Assembly: GCA_036245805.1 (NCBI GenBank)
Contig: BTRK01000006.1
Location: 682,001-746,000 of the forward strand
Reading direction: 5' to 3'
Length of the DNA stretch: 64,000 nt
Origin: Pristionchus mayeri
Lineage: Eukaryota; Nematoda; Chromadorea; Rhabditida; Neodiplogasteridae
How positions within the stretch are numbered: position 1 is the stretch's first letter; the number at the start of each line of letters is the position of its first letter. Shown one piece after another: positions 26,722 through 36,728 of this stretch. Under the pieces are notes generated by a model, which made no database searches, was not told the DNA's origin, and was given only the letters and a program-made list of their open reading frames with translations. The translations under genes were made by a program, and so were the position numbers.

Positions 26722-27450
26722 CAACCGAGACTCACAAAGGATTGAGACAAACGACATGCAAATGAGTCTCGGGCGCGAGTTGTTTACGTGATAATGCGAA
26801 GAGAAAGATGCAAATTGACACGTGAGAGAGACAACAACGAGAGCACCTCAAAATATCCTTACCTTCTTATTTTGACGTCTCATTGACCTCACGTTGGCCT
26901 CCGAATCTATTTTTCACCGGCCCTGATTACACTCGGTAGTCTCTCGCTGTCTATCTGCAATTGCGAGAGCTAGCTACTCTATGAATGCACTTACTAGGAA
27001 AACAAGGACAAATGAGTTCCTTGATTATCCGAAAAAATCATGAGATAAATTCATTCCTCTTCTTCTGCCATTCGAGATCATCAATCTCCGTGATCTGTGA
27101 TCTGTCTTTGGCTATAAATATTCTGAGTACTGCCCATTCACACACTCTGTCTGTAATACAATGAAGGATTAGCCTGGTCAACCCTATTCTACTCTAGGGG
27201 ACGACTGTCAGCAGTGGCCAAAACAAGTCCTTCAAATTTCAGCAATTCTCTCGTCATCTCGGTTATGCACTTCATCTTATAATAATTACCTCGTTCATCT
27301 ATTGGAGCCATGTGCATGAATGATAAATAAGAAAATATTATCGTCTGCAGTATTGCAAACGCTTTTCTTCAAATTGAATGTGAATTACTCATCAAAATGA
27401 TCGGTTTTTATCGCGATGAATAAATTTTAAATCGGAAATAAAATTAGAGA

Positions 27451-28471
27451 TTATGAGTTCTCATAAAACCGTTCAGTATCCATCTGTCTACGGCCACAGA
27501 AATCTTCACATTGATGAACAAGAAGATCATGACACAAGGGACCCGGAAAGCATGCCGAGCAGTCCATTTTCGAAGAGGAACGAATTGCTCGCTCATAGTA
27601 CCACCAGCAACCGACTGCAACAAGTGAGAATTCGAGCAATGATCTGACTCTCTTCAGTTTGCACGCTCTCTCGACTCTCTGATCGGCGAGAGAGCGTGCA
27701 AACTGAAGAGAGTCAGACGATTGCTCGAGAATTCGGTTCAGGCACCTAGTGAAAAATGAGAAACAATATTTTACCAACGTTTAAAAAAATAAAAATAATC
27801 GCCAAAATCATATCTCACATCCCAATGCAGCTGAATACCCGCTCCTGAACGGCTTGTATGCAGCCCAAGTTATGAGAGCCGGTGCAACTGGAATCCGAAA
27901 GTGCACAAATTTAAAAAGTGGAATAATTACAGCGTACCGATTCCGCAGGATTCTGCCCCGACTAGGCCATTGAGAGAGCCCACGCAAATACCGATGAGAG
28001 CTGAACATTTAATCAGATTGCTCATTCGCTGGAATCGTACCTCCCGGTGCGATTCCACGGGCTCTCCGTATGGAATGACCGAAGAATGCGAATGCTGAAA
28101 TAGTCGCGGTTCGCCGATTTTAGAGCCTCGTAAAATACTTCAGATATTTGACCAGGATATCTTAAATTAAATATAACTCACTTGCGATGGAAGCGTCTTG
28201 GATGATTTGGACGCGGTGATGAAACACTACTCTAATCACCGTTTTCAGTGAATCCATAACGACTTCGACCATAGACTTGAGAGATCCAAATAATGCAATT
28301 ATCGGCTCCAGCTTGAAAACCACTTCTTGCGTGATCATGCGAGCAAGATATTGAACGTAGAGATGGACCTGCGAAGTATCTAGTAACTCTAAAATTGTTC
28401 GATTTTCTCACTTCTAAGCCGTACAAGGCTAGGCCGAGAAGCACGAAGAACATCATCGCCTCCGACTCCAT
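27451..28471 (-). CDS. Small membrane/secreted protein, family member Z
   Basis: I do not recognise the product. Six exons join in consistent phase on the minus strand: 28471-28412, 28368-28182, 28094-28041, 28000-27938, 27887-27819 and 27614-27451, giving 198 residues. The start MESEAMMFFVLLGLALYGLE looks like a signal peptide or membrane anchor. Next come a segment ending QIIQDASIA, glycine-rich segments (AFAFFGHSIRRARGIAPG and LIGICVGSLNGLVG), then APALITWAAYK and CWWYYERA, with a cysteine-containing tail. All introns after the first are phase 1, and every exon after the first has a counterpart in gene B at 33121-34119. Donors are GTGAG or GTACG and acceptors TTCAG/TGCAG. The last intron holds a long hairpin. 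Small glycine-rich membrane segments suggest insertion in membranes; this is inference only. Confidence 0.7.
27626..27734. repeat. Long hairpin in the last intron of gene Z
   Basis: Inverted repeat with perfect 31-bp arms at 27643-27673 and 27687-27717 (contain CAGTTTGCACGCTCTCTCG) around a 13-bp loop. With a few mismatches the arms extend outward to about 27626 and 27734. On the minus strand it sits just upstream of the final 3' splice site at 27615. It could be an intronic small-RNA precursor, a MITE, or a structure affecting splicing. Confidence 0.9.
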
Positions 28472-28659
28472 TCCTGAAAGAACTATAGTTAGCTATTTTA
28501 ACTAATTGATGACGTCATCTATTAGTTAATAGTCATAACTAAAAGCATCGATTTGTGAGAGATTCAAATAGTCACATTACATGCAAATGAGTAAGAATTA
28601 GCAAAAAAAAGGAAGGTGGATACGGCGTCTCGTCTGTTCCAATGTGTGTGTGAGAGATA

Positions 28660-29558
28660 TTAGGTTGTCTCAAAAGTTTCTGACTATTTAATTTTTGAAG
28701 TTTGGTCTCGTGAGCATCGGATGTTTCAATTTTCCTTTTAGCTTGAGGTAGGGTTTTGGTAGTATAATACTAATATGCATTGCAATCTAAACTCTGATGC
28801 TTAGTTTGGGAGAAATCAATTATTTTTGTCATAAAGCCTAAATATGCATATTTTTGGTGCATTTTGTTGATGATTATTTCTGGAATTGCATGTACCTATT
28901 GATTCTGCCCAGTAGTTGAGGTATAGTCCAGGAGCTAATTGTTAAAATAACCTTGAAAACTACGGTAATCAATGTGTGCTTAGAACGGGAGGTTGTGAAA
29001 ATGTCGTATTTTGAAGTGTGAAATTGGACTTCTGCATTCCGTTTTTTTCATCTCATTAACGGATGTTTCTAATATCTCCTAATTATGGCCATATTATTAT
29101 TAGGGGAAATGCTTCACGAACCACCACAAATAGGTTCGCTCAGATCCTCAATACAAATCCAGGATCGAATGGTGCTAATTTTTGAATTACCACCATTCTG
29201 TGGTTTTCGGATTGTTCACTCATTATGAACGTGAATATAACTGCACATCGAAGGTTATCACCCGAGAATAACCCGTTGGGAGTACCTCACGGAAGTGTGT
29301 TCAATTTGCACCTCATACGGTTCTCCAAAGATTTTTGAACCTTACAAAAAGTGAGTCAACTTGAACATCTAGTTGAATTTTAGAGCTTATCGCGAGATTC
29401 GTACGAAATCTATGGGAGTGAGATACTGTGCGCTAGATAGAGTACCCAAGCCCTAATACATGGTCGAAGACTTGAAGTAAATAGGTCAACATCCAAGGAC
29501 AGGAGAGGTGAAAACATGGAAAAGTGACAATAGTCAGAAACTTTTGAGACAACCTAAT
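28660..29558. mobile_element. Non-autonomous mariner-type element, 899 bp
   Basis: The ends are inverted repeats: TTAGGTTGTCTCAAAAGTTT... at 28660 and its reverse complement ending at 29558, matching over at least 28 bases. Each side is flanked by the dinucleotide TA (28658-28659 and 29559-29560), the target duplication of Tc1/mariner elements. TTAGGTTG is a usual mariner terminus. No transposase reading frame is visible inside, so it would depend on an element elsewhere. It lies between gene Z and the membrane-protein gene. Confidence 0.88.
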
Positions 29559-30039
29559 ATCTGAGATTAGAGAGGGAGAGAAGATAAGCTGACGCTGCAC
29601 AGAGAAGCAGGCAGTGTTTCTCTCGGATGTGGAAAAAGTGTAATCAGGAATGAGGTTGATTGATATTTGGAGGAGGCTGCACTCCCAAGAGTGCAAAAAT
29701 TGGCAATGAGTCAGACGAACATTTTCGATCAAATTGAACGAAGTAGTACCTACTGCCATTCTCTGGATGATGTGGATGGGAGGAGCAAGTCATTTATCAC
29801 CAGTATCCGCCTAAGGGACTAGTACTTGACGAGAAAGGCCTCGCAAGGATAAATCATTTATTGTCGTGTGTAATTATCAAGCCCTAAAATATTGATGAAG
29901 ATTTTAGCTTCATGCCAATTTCGTGTTGTCAAAAACCGATCGACTAAATCGAGCAAGAGATGTTTTATCGATGGTTGCGCCGGTCGCAACTGTACAATTC
30001 AGAGGGCAGGGGCGGGCTGCGGGGGCAGCGTGGGCGTGG

Positions 30040-31462
30040 CTACGACTGCTGCAGTCGCAGCAGGAGGGGATGGAGAGGCTGCAGCTGCTGCAGCTGCGTC
30101 TCTAGAGTCTGCAAAATCAAAGATCAATTCTCATTTCTCCTAAAGTTCAAAGATCAAATTCCCTACCTCATTCCTCGTCTGTGCGTCCGACTGCTTGGCT
30201 GCGGTTGTTGCCTCTGTTCTCTGAAATGGCCTCCTCAGTATTGTCGATGACACACCGAACGCTCTGCCGCACCGACTACAGTACTCCTTCCTACCGTACC
30301 TGCGAGTTCTCCAGCTTGCTCGGGCGACGCATGAAGCGAACGACCACAGCGAAGACGAGCATGACGAGGCAGAAGCCTGCGAATTTCGAAAATATTTTCA
30401 AAATTATTTTCGAAAATAACCTCCGATGATGCCGATCCACGTGAGCGCAGTGGAGACGTCCGTGGCTGTGATGGGCCTAGAGAGAGGTAAAGATCAAAGA
30501 TCATCGATCAGCTCGCACTTCTTGGTGATCTTCAGCTGCACCGAGATCGTCTTCGAGCCGTTGCTGACGAAGAGTCGCTGCGCCGCCGAAGTATCGTCGA
30601 TCTGCGGAGGATAAGGTAGTGATTACAGAAAAAGTTAAATGGACAATGGGGAGATCAGTTGTCGACACTTCAGTTTTTGGATCTGTTCGAGTGAGTGCTG
30701 GTTGTATAGCAAAGACGGTTTGAAAGTACGGTGGAATAGTACAGTAACCTCTCCTGGTGCTACAGTGTCAGGGACCCATTCATGGTACGGTAGGAGGGTT
30801 CGGTAGGTCAAACTCACGCCGATCATGAGCAGGTCACGACCGTTGGGATCCACGACGACGTTGGGATCCTGCTCGGAGCACGTGAGGAAGCACTGGTACT
30901 CGGAGATGGGCGAACCGGAGGACTGCCAGTACAGCTGCAAGGATACGGTAGGAGTACGGTAGGAGCATCGTAGGAGCACGCTCGTGATTGATTACGTCGG
31001 AGGGTAGCGTATGGGAGGTTTGATGACGTCATTCTACGGAGAAAATGATCTACGGTATGGGGGAAGAATGATGACGTCATCGTAAAGTTTGGGTGACGTC
31101 ATCATATTCGTGAAACGCACATCGCTACCGTTCAGCAGCTGGGGATCGGGCACGAGGTGCAGACTGGAGTCCTCCTCGATCTGAACGAATACGGTAGCGT
31201 ACGGTATTGCAGTATCTCGGATTACGGTGTTACCGTATCTCCCATTTGTGTATTTATCGATTTTTTATCACAAACTGACGTAAATTGTGGAGGCGGCGCT
31301 CTGCAGATCCACGCTGCGCAGCGAGACGCCGCTGCAGAGCGATTTGATGTCGCAGTCGGGGGATCCTGAGCGGAAGATTACGGTAGGAATATGGAATCGG
31401 ACACTGATTACGGTGTAAGAACAGTCAGGATACCTCGGAGGATGAGGAGCTGGAGTAGAAAC
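30040..31462 (-). CDS. Type I single-pass membrane protein, unrecognised (5' end open)
   Basis: Nine exons join in phase on the minus strand: 31462-31434 (29 nt), 31365-31280, 31180-31121, 30934-30818, 30601-30519, 30476-30421, 30376-30300, 30220-30167 and 30108-30040 (stop TAG). The short first exon reads FLLQLLILRG, probably the core of a signal peptide; the ATG exon upstream was not found. The lumenal or extracellular part has cysteines (DIKSLCSG, QCFLTC) and possible N-glycosylation sites (LNGSD, VSNGS). A membrane helix (WIGIIGGFCLVMLVFAVVV) is followed by basic RFMRRPSK and a short Gln-rich cytoplasmic tail. I do not recognise the family. TACGGTA-like motifs crowd its introns. The last exon could be read in another frame (alanine-rich), but only the chosen frame keeps phase. 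Confidence 0.7.
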
Positions 31463-32118
31463 CTGAGTAGGATTGATCGGATGAGAGTAAAAAATGGAAA
31501 CGAACCAGATAAAATGGCGCGGTTTGAGCATCCTTCACTGGTCGACCGCACGCGAACAGAACGAAGAGGGAAGTGAATGGAGAAATCACGAATCGATAGT
31601 GATCCTCCTCCGAATTTGCCTATGCAACGTGTGCTTGTTGACTGTTTTCAACAGCTGGAGAGCGCATTGTGGTCGAGCATAACAACATAGAAGAGGAGAG
31701 TGCTTCCCATATATGTATCCTCCACACTCCTTCGATAGTATAGCAAGAAAGATGAGTCTCTTCTCGCTGCTAAGAGATACAATGGGAGATGTGTCCTTTC
31801 GATGAATATGGAGTCTGAATTGGGGGAGGGGAGAAGATGCAGAGCTCAGTCTCTGTTCCATTCTTCCCTGCGTAATACTTTTTTCATACTTCTCTTTGCG
31901 TATGTTACATCGTTCTATTTTTAGGCTCTGCCGGTAAACGCGATTGGGTATCTGATCGAAACGAATTCATCGTTCTTCATTCTACTATATTGATCACCTG
32001 TCTCTGTCATTCTCTACTGCAACAATCATCTCCACTGTTCCTCCCGCTCTTCTCTAAACACATGATTCATTCCTGCTGTTTCACGATTACTTTCCTCGTT
32101 CCTTTTCATTCTCAGGCG
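31463..32118. other. Intergenic, divergent promoters likely
   Basis: Lies between a minus-strand gene and plus-strand gene A, so it probably contains the start of both transcription units, including the missing first exon of the membrane-protein gene. Short ORFs here have no recognisable features. Confidence 0.5.
32107..32118 (+). promoter_or_regulatory. Probable spliced-leader acceptor of gene A
   Basis: TTCATTCTCAG followed after three bases by the ATG at 32119. A pyrimidine-rich AG just before the start codon is the usual nematode trans-splice site. It could instead be an ordinary acceptor of an undetected upstream exon. Confidence 0.45.
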
Positions 32119-32623
32119 ATGGGCAACCAGTCGTTGCTCATTATCGCAGTTGTTTTCGTATTCACAATCACTACCGATCATGGTCTAGATGATGGTCTAC
32201 CATTGACCATGGCAGATATTGAAACCACCGGAACAAGAATACTTCAGCATTTTCTGCACTACGTTTCAATCGCCCGTGAGTTCCTTGAGCATAATCAAAC
32301 TCTTGGAGATCTATTTTAGTTGGAATTCTCCACACATGGCGGGTTTGCAGAGTTCACGACGCAGGCTACATGCAAGGCAAGCTTGATCGTAATCTAAATA
32401 AGCGAAAATTTGCAGCTCTTCCCGTGATTATCGCAGCTGTCTTCAGGCAATGTTCGATGTGGTACCCTTATCACGGAATTGTGTTGCGTGAGTTTACTAT
32501 TTTCCAGTAAAACCACTATTACGAAGCTTGATCTCTAATGTTTACTTTTCAGTCGCTTGCTGGTACTACTTCTCCGCCCGAAATTATCGAAGAATAAATT
32601 TCATTGTGCCTAGACGACGATAA
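32119..32623 (+). CDS. Small membrane/secreted protein, family member A
   Basis: First of three tandem plus-strand paralogues of gene Z. Firm exons are 32119-32275, 32416-32487 and 32553-32623, all junctions phase 1, giving 99 residues. The protein starts MGNQSLLIIAVVFVFT (signal peptide), continues to HYVSIA, then LPVIIAAVF, and ends ACWYYFSARNYRRINF with a basic tail. An extra 57-nt exon at 32320-32376 keeps phase and resembles exon 3 of gene B. It would need a GC donor (CAAG|GCAAGC) and would make 118 residues. The counterpart of gene B exon 4 is missing. Exon 1 equals the fused exons 1 and 2 of gene B. Product function is unknown. Confidence 0.65.
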
Positions 32624-32966
32624 AGAAGCTGAAGCTTAAACTGGACACTGTCAGCGATGAAAGCGTTTTTATACTTTGATTGACCTGCTCTGTAATCAGC
32701 GAGAGACACGTCGGAATCTCTCTGCTTCTCACTTACTCTCCACTGAAACACACACTCTTTTTCTTTTTTCCTTCTCTCTTTCTTTCTCTCGAATCTGAAC
32801 CTCTTCACGTGCATCTCTTGTCGATATAGCACGTTGTTTCTTTTCATTCCGATTTTTTCCTTTATGCTGATTTCATGATCGATAAATGCTTAGGGATCAC
32901 TCTCTTCGTTTCCTCCCACTCTCTCAGCCTGCTGATAGAGTGCTAGTGATAGAGTGATAGAGTGCA

Positions 32967-33090
32967 AAATCTGAGAGAAAGCAAGGTCCATTCATGGCTG
33001 TTAACAGCTGAGAGGTCTATCTCCACTTTCGTGGAGAGAGACCTCTCAGCTGTTAACAGCCATGAATGGACCTTGTTTTCCCTCAAATCT
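32967..33090. repeat. Long hairpin between genes A and B
   Basis: Perfect 37-bp inverted arms at 32982-33018 and 33039-33075 (contain CATGGCTGTTAACAGCTGAG). The stem continues inward with one mismatch to a loop of about four bases, and outward with mismatches to about 32967 and 33090. It ends some 30 bases before the start codon of gene B, so it may lie in the gene B promoter or leader. A miRNA or siRNA precursor, or a recent MITE, are possible readings. Confidence 0.9.
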
Positions 33091-33120
33091 TGTCGACTAT
33101 TATGGTGCTTGCCTAAGGGG

Positions 33121-34119
33121 ATGGACAACCTATTGGTGCTGGCAATCGGCGTTGTGCTCGTTATGATTGTCAACGCCCTTTCTGACCCCTCAAATCAGGA
33201 AGCGATGCTGGCAAAGGTTAGAATTTACTCAATGTGATGCTTGTGTTTGAAAGACTTCCAAGGTAGGAAAATACGGATTACTTCCTAAGATAACGATCTT
33301 GATTGATTCAGTCCTGATTTGCGAAATATACTTCAAAGTTTTGTTTCACGTTATGGATTGAACAATAATTGTAGTGGACTACCATTCTGCAAATCCTGGG
33401 GCGAATCATTCAAGATGTCTCCATTGCGGGTGAGTGTCATTGAGAACCTGAATACCCGGAGCTTATTTTCAGGCGGAGCAATCATCGGATACCGGATGAG
33501 CCGAGTACGCGGAGTTTGCCCGGGAGGTTCGATTATTGATCAATTCTGGTTGGCGGGTAACACAATACATTTTTTCGATACACTTACCACCAAATCAAGT
33601 AGTTCATCCAAACCGTAACGAGAATATCTGGGTATCCCGTAAGAGAATTTTGTCGCTACTTTAACTTGATCACTATTGAAGCTCTGCTCGGAGTCTTCGC
33701 TGGCCAAATGGTAATGCGTCTGATAGGAGAGGAAGCTTACGATATCTGTGAGCTATAATCTTATCCAAATCCTTCCTTAACATTCACGAGGTTATTTTTG
33801 TGTCTCATTCCTTTTCAGTCAATCTAGTCAAAAATATTACTTTTAAGACGAATTGTAAAATTTAATTTGCTACCAGATTTACCAGTGATCATCACCGGCG
33901 TTGCGTACACACTGACGAGAAGGCAGGAGATGTTCGGAGTTGCCTTGTGTGAGTCCTCATGTTCCTGTCGTTTATCAGGTCAGGAGAAATCGTTTGAGTC
34001 TCCTCTAGCTTTTTCTAACCTGCGAGCGAATGCGTAAAATGGGGATAGTCTGCGTATCATTCTCATTCGTCATCCATTTTTCAGTCGGTGGCTGGTGGTA
34101 CTTCTTCGCGCGGGCTTGA
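33121..34119 (+). CDS. Small membrane/secreted protein, family member B
   Basis: The most complete plus-strand member. Six exons keep phase: 33121-33216, 33375-33429, 33473-33556, 33682-33747, 33877-33948 and 34085-34119 (TGA), 135 residues. The start MDNLLVLAIGVVLVMIVNA is a signal peptide or anchor. Following segments are IIQDVSIA, GAIIGYRMSRVRG, ALLGVFAGQMVMRLIG, LPVIITGVAY and the C-terminus FGGWWYFFARA. The last three match gene Z exons 4-6 closely. The acceptor of exon 2 (ATTGTAG) was chosen because the longer open frame from 33312 cannot be joined in phase. Exon 4 uses a weak AAG acceptor. Alternating glycine and small residues in hydrophobic stretches suggest packed membrane helices; no function can be named. 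Confidence 0.7.
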
Positions 34120-34459
34120 GCACAATCGAAACTGAAATTTAATGTTTGCGATAAAGAATTTTCTGAGGTCTCAGACAGTACACTTTCATTCAAACTAACG
34201 ATCAGCCTCGTTCATTCTTTCACTTTGTTCTTTACACTTCCTCATCTCTAAACCGAGAGACACTCTGCCTGCTTCTCTATGCAACGTCAGCTAAAGCTCT
34301 CGCTCTCACTGTCTAATCAGTTCCTCTATTTCCTCCCACTAACCTTTGAACCGAAAGGAACGCTTAGTTCAATTTTGCATTCCCTCATGTGCATGATGAT
34401 CTTCCTAACTCGGCATTTTTGTTATGAAGATTAGTTCTCAGAAATTGTTTTCTCAAGGC

Positions 34460-35550
34460 ATGCATCCTTTGGGGATGATGCTGCTTGCAGGCGCTGCATT
34501 GGTGTTCCTTTCACCGGGCACATTTCGCAATGTAAGTTCCTAGCGCTGTGGTTCGCATCGTTTCTCAATTCTCATCGATACAGAAGAGCTTCAATATTCC
34601 CATATTGCAGAACATCGGCATACTGAATCCATTCACATTGATGGACGGAGCTTCAGCCGTGGCGAAAGACATTGTAAACCAAGATACATGCAATACGGTG
34701 AGATCAAATCGTCAACTAGACGGAATTTATTTTGCCTTATTAAACTTATAAGTGTTATGTTTAGGAAGGATTCATTGCACAACTCGTGGCAGGAAAGATT
34801 TTCGCCATCGCTCCTACGGCCGGTGAGAGATTTTTGGGAGAGAAAGTCATCTTGCGACCTCTCTTTGTCAGTGAATAATTTGGGGCAATCGTTATACAAC
34901 CTTTTTTGAGTTATAAATAGCCATGTCCTCAATCGTGGCCATTCGAAATATTAATCAATCTAGTAAAACTCTGAGGATGAATCTTATAAGAGCTGAGGAA
35001 CCAACTAGAAGAGCCTCCATGTGACGAAAACTGTAAGGAATTGAAAATGTTCGAATATCCAGTGCTCACTTACATGCTGCAAGAGCGAGAGGAGGAATTA
35101 TGGTCATTCGAAATATTAATCATTCAGTTGGCGCGATCTACGGCATCCGCTTTGGACGATATGGTTCCGTCGCTATCGGTAACCATTGATAAATTAATAA
35201 TTCGCAATCGGAAAATCACACTTTGTTAGTTTCAACTATTGCACTGAATGCAGAGGCTCAAATGATCCATTCAGTGAGAGTTTGGAATGACAAAGAAATG
35301 ATATCTTATCAGGTTCTCTTGGAGCGTATACTGGATACACACTGACCGGATGGCTGACCCGCTCATGCGAAAAGAAGGAGCAGCCTGAACAAAAAGACGA
35401 CCAATCAAAGCCATCATATCCCTATGTGGCTTTGGGTGTTCTACGCCACCGGGCATCCTACTCTCGCAGTTACAGCATGTAAGTGATCACTAGATTGCTC
35501 GAACGATTTTAATTCTTTTCAGTGATCTCGCATGGGTACTCTTCTATTAG
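34460..35550 (+). CDS. Small membrane/secreted protein, family member C (possibly frame-damaged)
   Basis: Third tandem member. Exons 34460-34531, 34611-34697, 34765-34822, 35128-35178, 35313-35478 and 35523-35550 (TAG) keep phase, about 153 residues. An in-frame ATG at 34424 would add 12 residues. It begins MHPLGMMLLAGAALVFLSPG (signal peptide), then FIAQLVAGKIFAIAPTA, VGAIYGIRFGRYGSVAIG and GSLGAYTGYTLTGWLTR. After that an acidic/basic stretch appears. The expected next family segment is present but in a frame shifted by one base (IPMWLWVFYATGH). The last exon LAWVLFY again resembles the family C-terminus. Either a frameshift has changed the end or an unseen intron restores it. Confidence 0.55.
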
Positions 35551-36728
35551 GTTCTACAGACTTTAGAAGATTTGTCCGTAGAGGTTTCGAATGTCTAACT
35601 TATTTACAATAATGAAGATCACATTAAATAAATTCGTACATTGATGCATCTTCAACTTGTCTTCACATCGATGTATAATTTAAAACTCCTAGTCATTTTT
35701 TCTCCGAATCCAAGCCCGAAGAAATCCCATCATATCTTTGAATTCCGTGCAACTATAATAAGAGAGATGGAACAGGAACAGCCAAAGATTCATTGTAAAA
35801 GTGACCGGTACTTCAAATATATAGTCGATCGATAGGAGACCCGCTCGTCGCAGTTCCTCGCTCGTATATTGCGCATATCGGAGCAAAGATTAATCGATTC
35901 GTTAACTTTCTGACATCGCTCCATATCATCTCCCGTTTAAGAGACTCAAAATGGATGCATGCAGCATTTTATCGGACCTTCTAACGATATACAAAGGAAA
36001 GAGGAAGTCGCTAAGCGAAAGGAGAACTGAAATACTTATTGATTCGATAACAAGAAAAATCATTCTTAGAGAGGACAGCTAATCTTCAAATCAATTTGCC
36101 TTAAGCAAAGTACTATTTATAAATAAGATGAAGAAACTGGATTTGAGGGATGGTGTGGGCAAATGAGAGAGGATGGGGAAAACGAGCTACAGCAGTTTGT
36201 TACACTCTCATGGCTAAAAACACGTCGATAAAAACAAGCAAACTCCAGATGAAGAAAGAACAAGTTGAGGTGGTTAGATCAACGAACCATAAGCGATATA
36301 CCTAATTGTTTTTACTAAATCGACAACGAAAACGAAACAACTCCTAGAGGCCACAAAAACAACTTCAAATTACCAAAACGAGCGATTCAGAAAGCAACGG
36401 AACGAGAATGGAAAACGTAGCAAAACAAATGTGGTTTGTCCTAGAAAGTAATGGTAGTTCGGGGAGGGAGCGACAGGCATAGTCATTGTAGATAGGAAAC
36501 GTCGTCCAAGAGGAGGAATACATACTGATTAGCATATCGTTGTGTTTAGGGAGAGGGACATAGGTGGGCAGGAATTGAAGCAAACAACTGAATACCGGTG
36601 GGGTCGATGGTCAACAAATGAGAAAATGAGGAAGTGGGTGGGGAACAAATGTGGCTGGGTCGGAAGTCCAAACAGGTGGGGTCTTGAAACCGACTTCCCT
36701 ATCCATACCCCCTCTCCATAGGTGGGCA
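35551..36728. other. Intergenic, no gene seen
   Basis: AT-rich then purine-rich DNA. Two plus-strand copies of the motif CATAGGTGGGC occur near 36550 and 36717. The same 11 bases form the ends of the MITE at 43846-44018, so the terminus of a mobile family may be present here, but I could not pair the ends. Confidence 0.5.

Larger units (their letters stand above)
25423..27450. other. Satellite flank without a recognisable gene
   Basis: Unique DNA after the satellite. It starts with a TATA-like TATAAAAG at about 25459 and two copies of the palindrome GTGATCAC at 25473 and 25499. The rest has short duplications (listed separately) and a second TATA-like CTATAAAT near 27112. ORFs here are short, overlap on both strands, and follow the duplicated segments, so I call no gene. 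The repeated promoter-like pieces could be remains of a mobile element, but I see no pair of terminal repeats. Confidence 0.6.

Noticed and set aside
33312..33429. Longer open frame upstream of gene B exon 2 (RNILQSFVSRYG...)
   Set aside because: It cannot be joined in phase to exon 1 or exon 3, while the shorter exon from 33375 fits both and aligns with genes A, C and Z.
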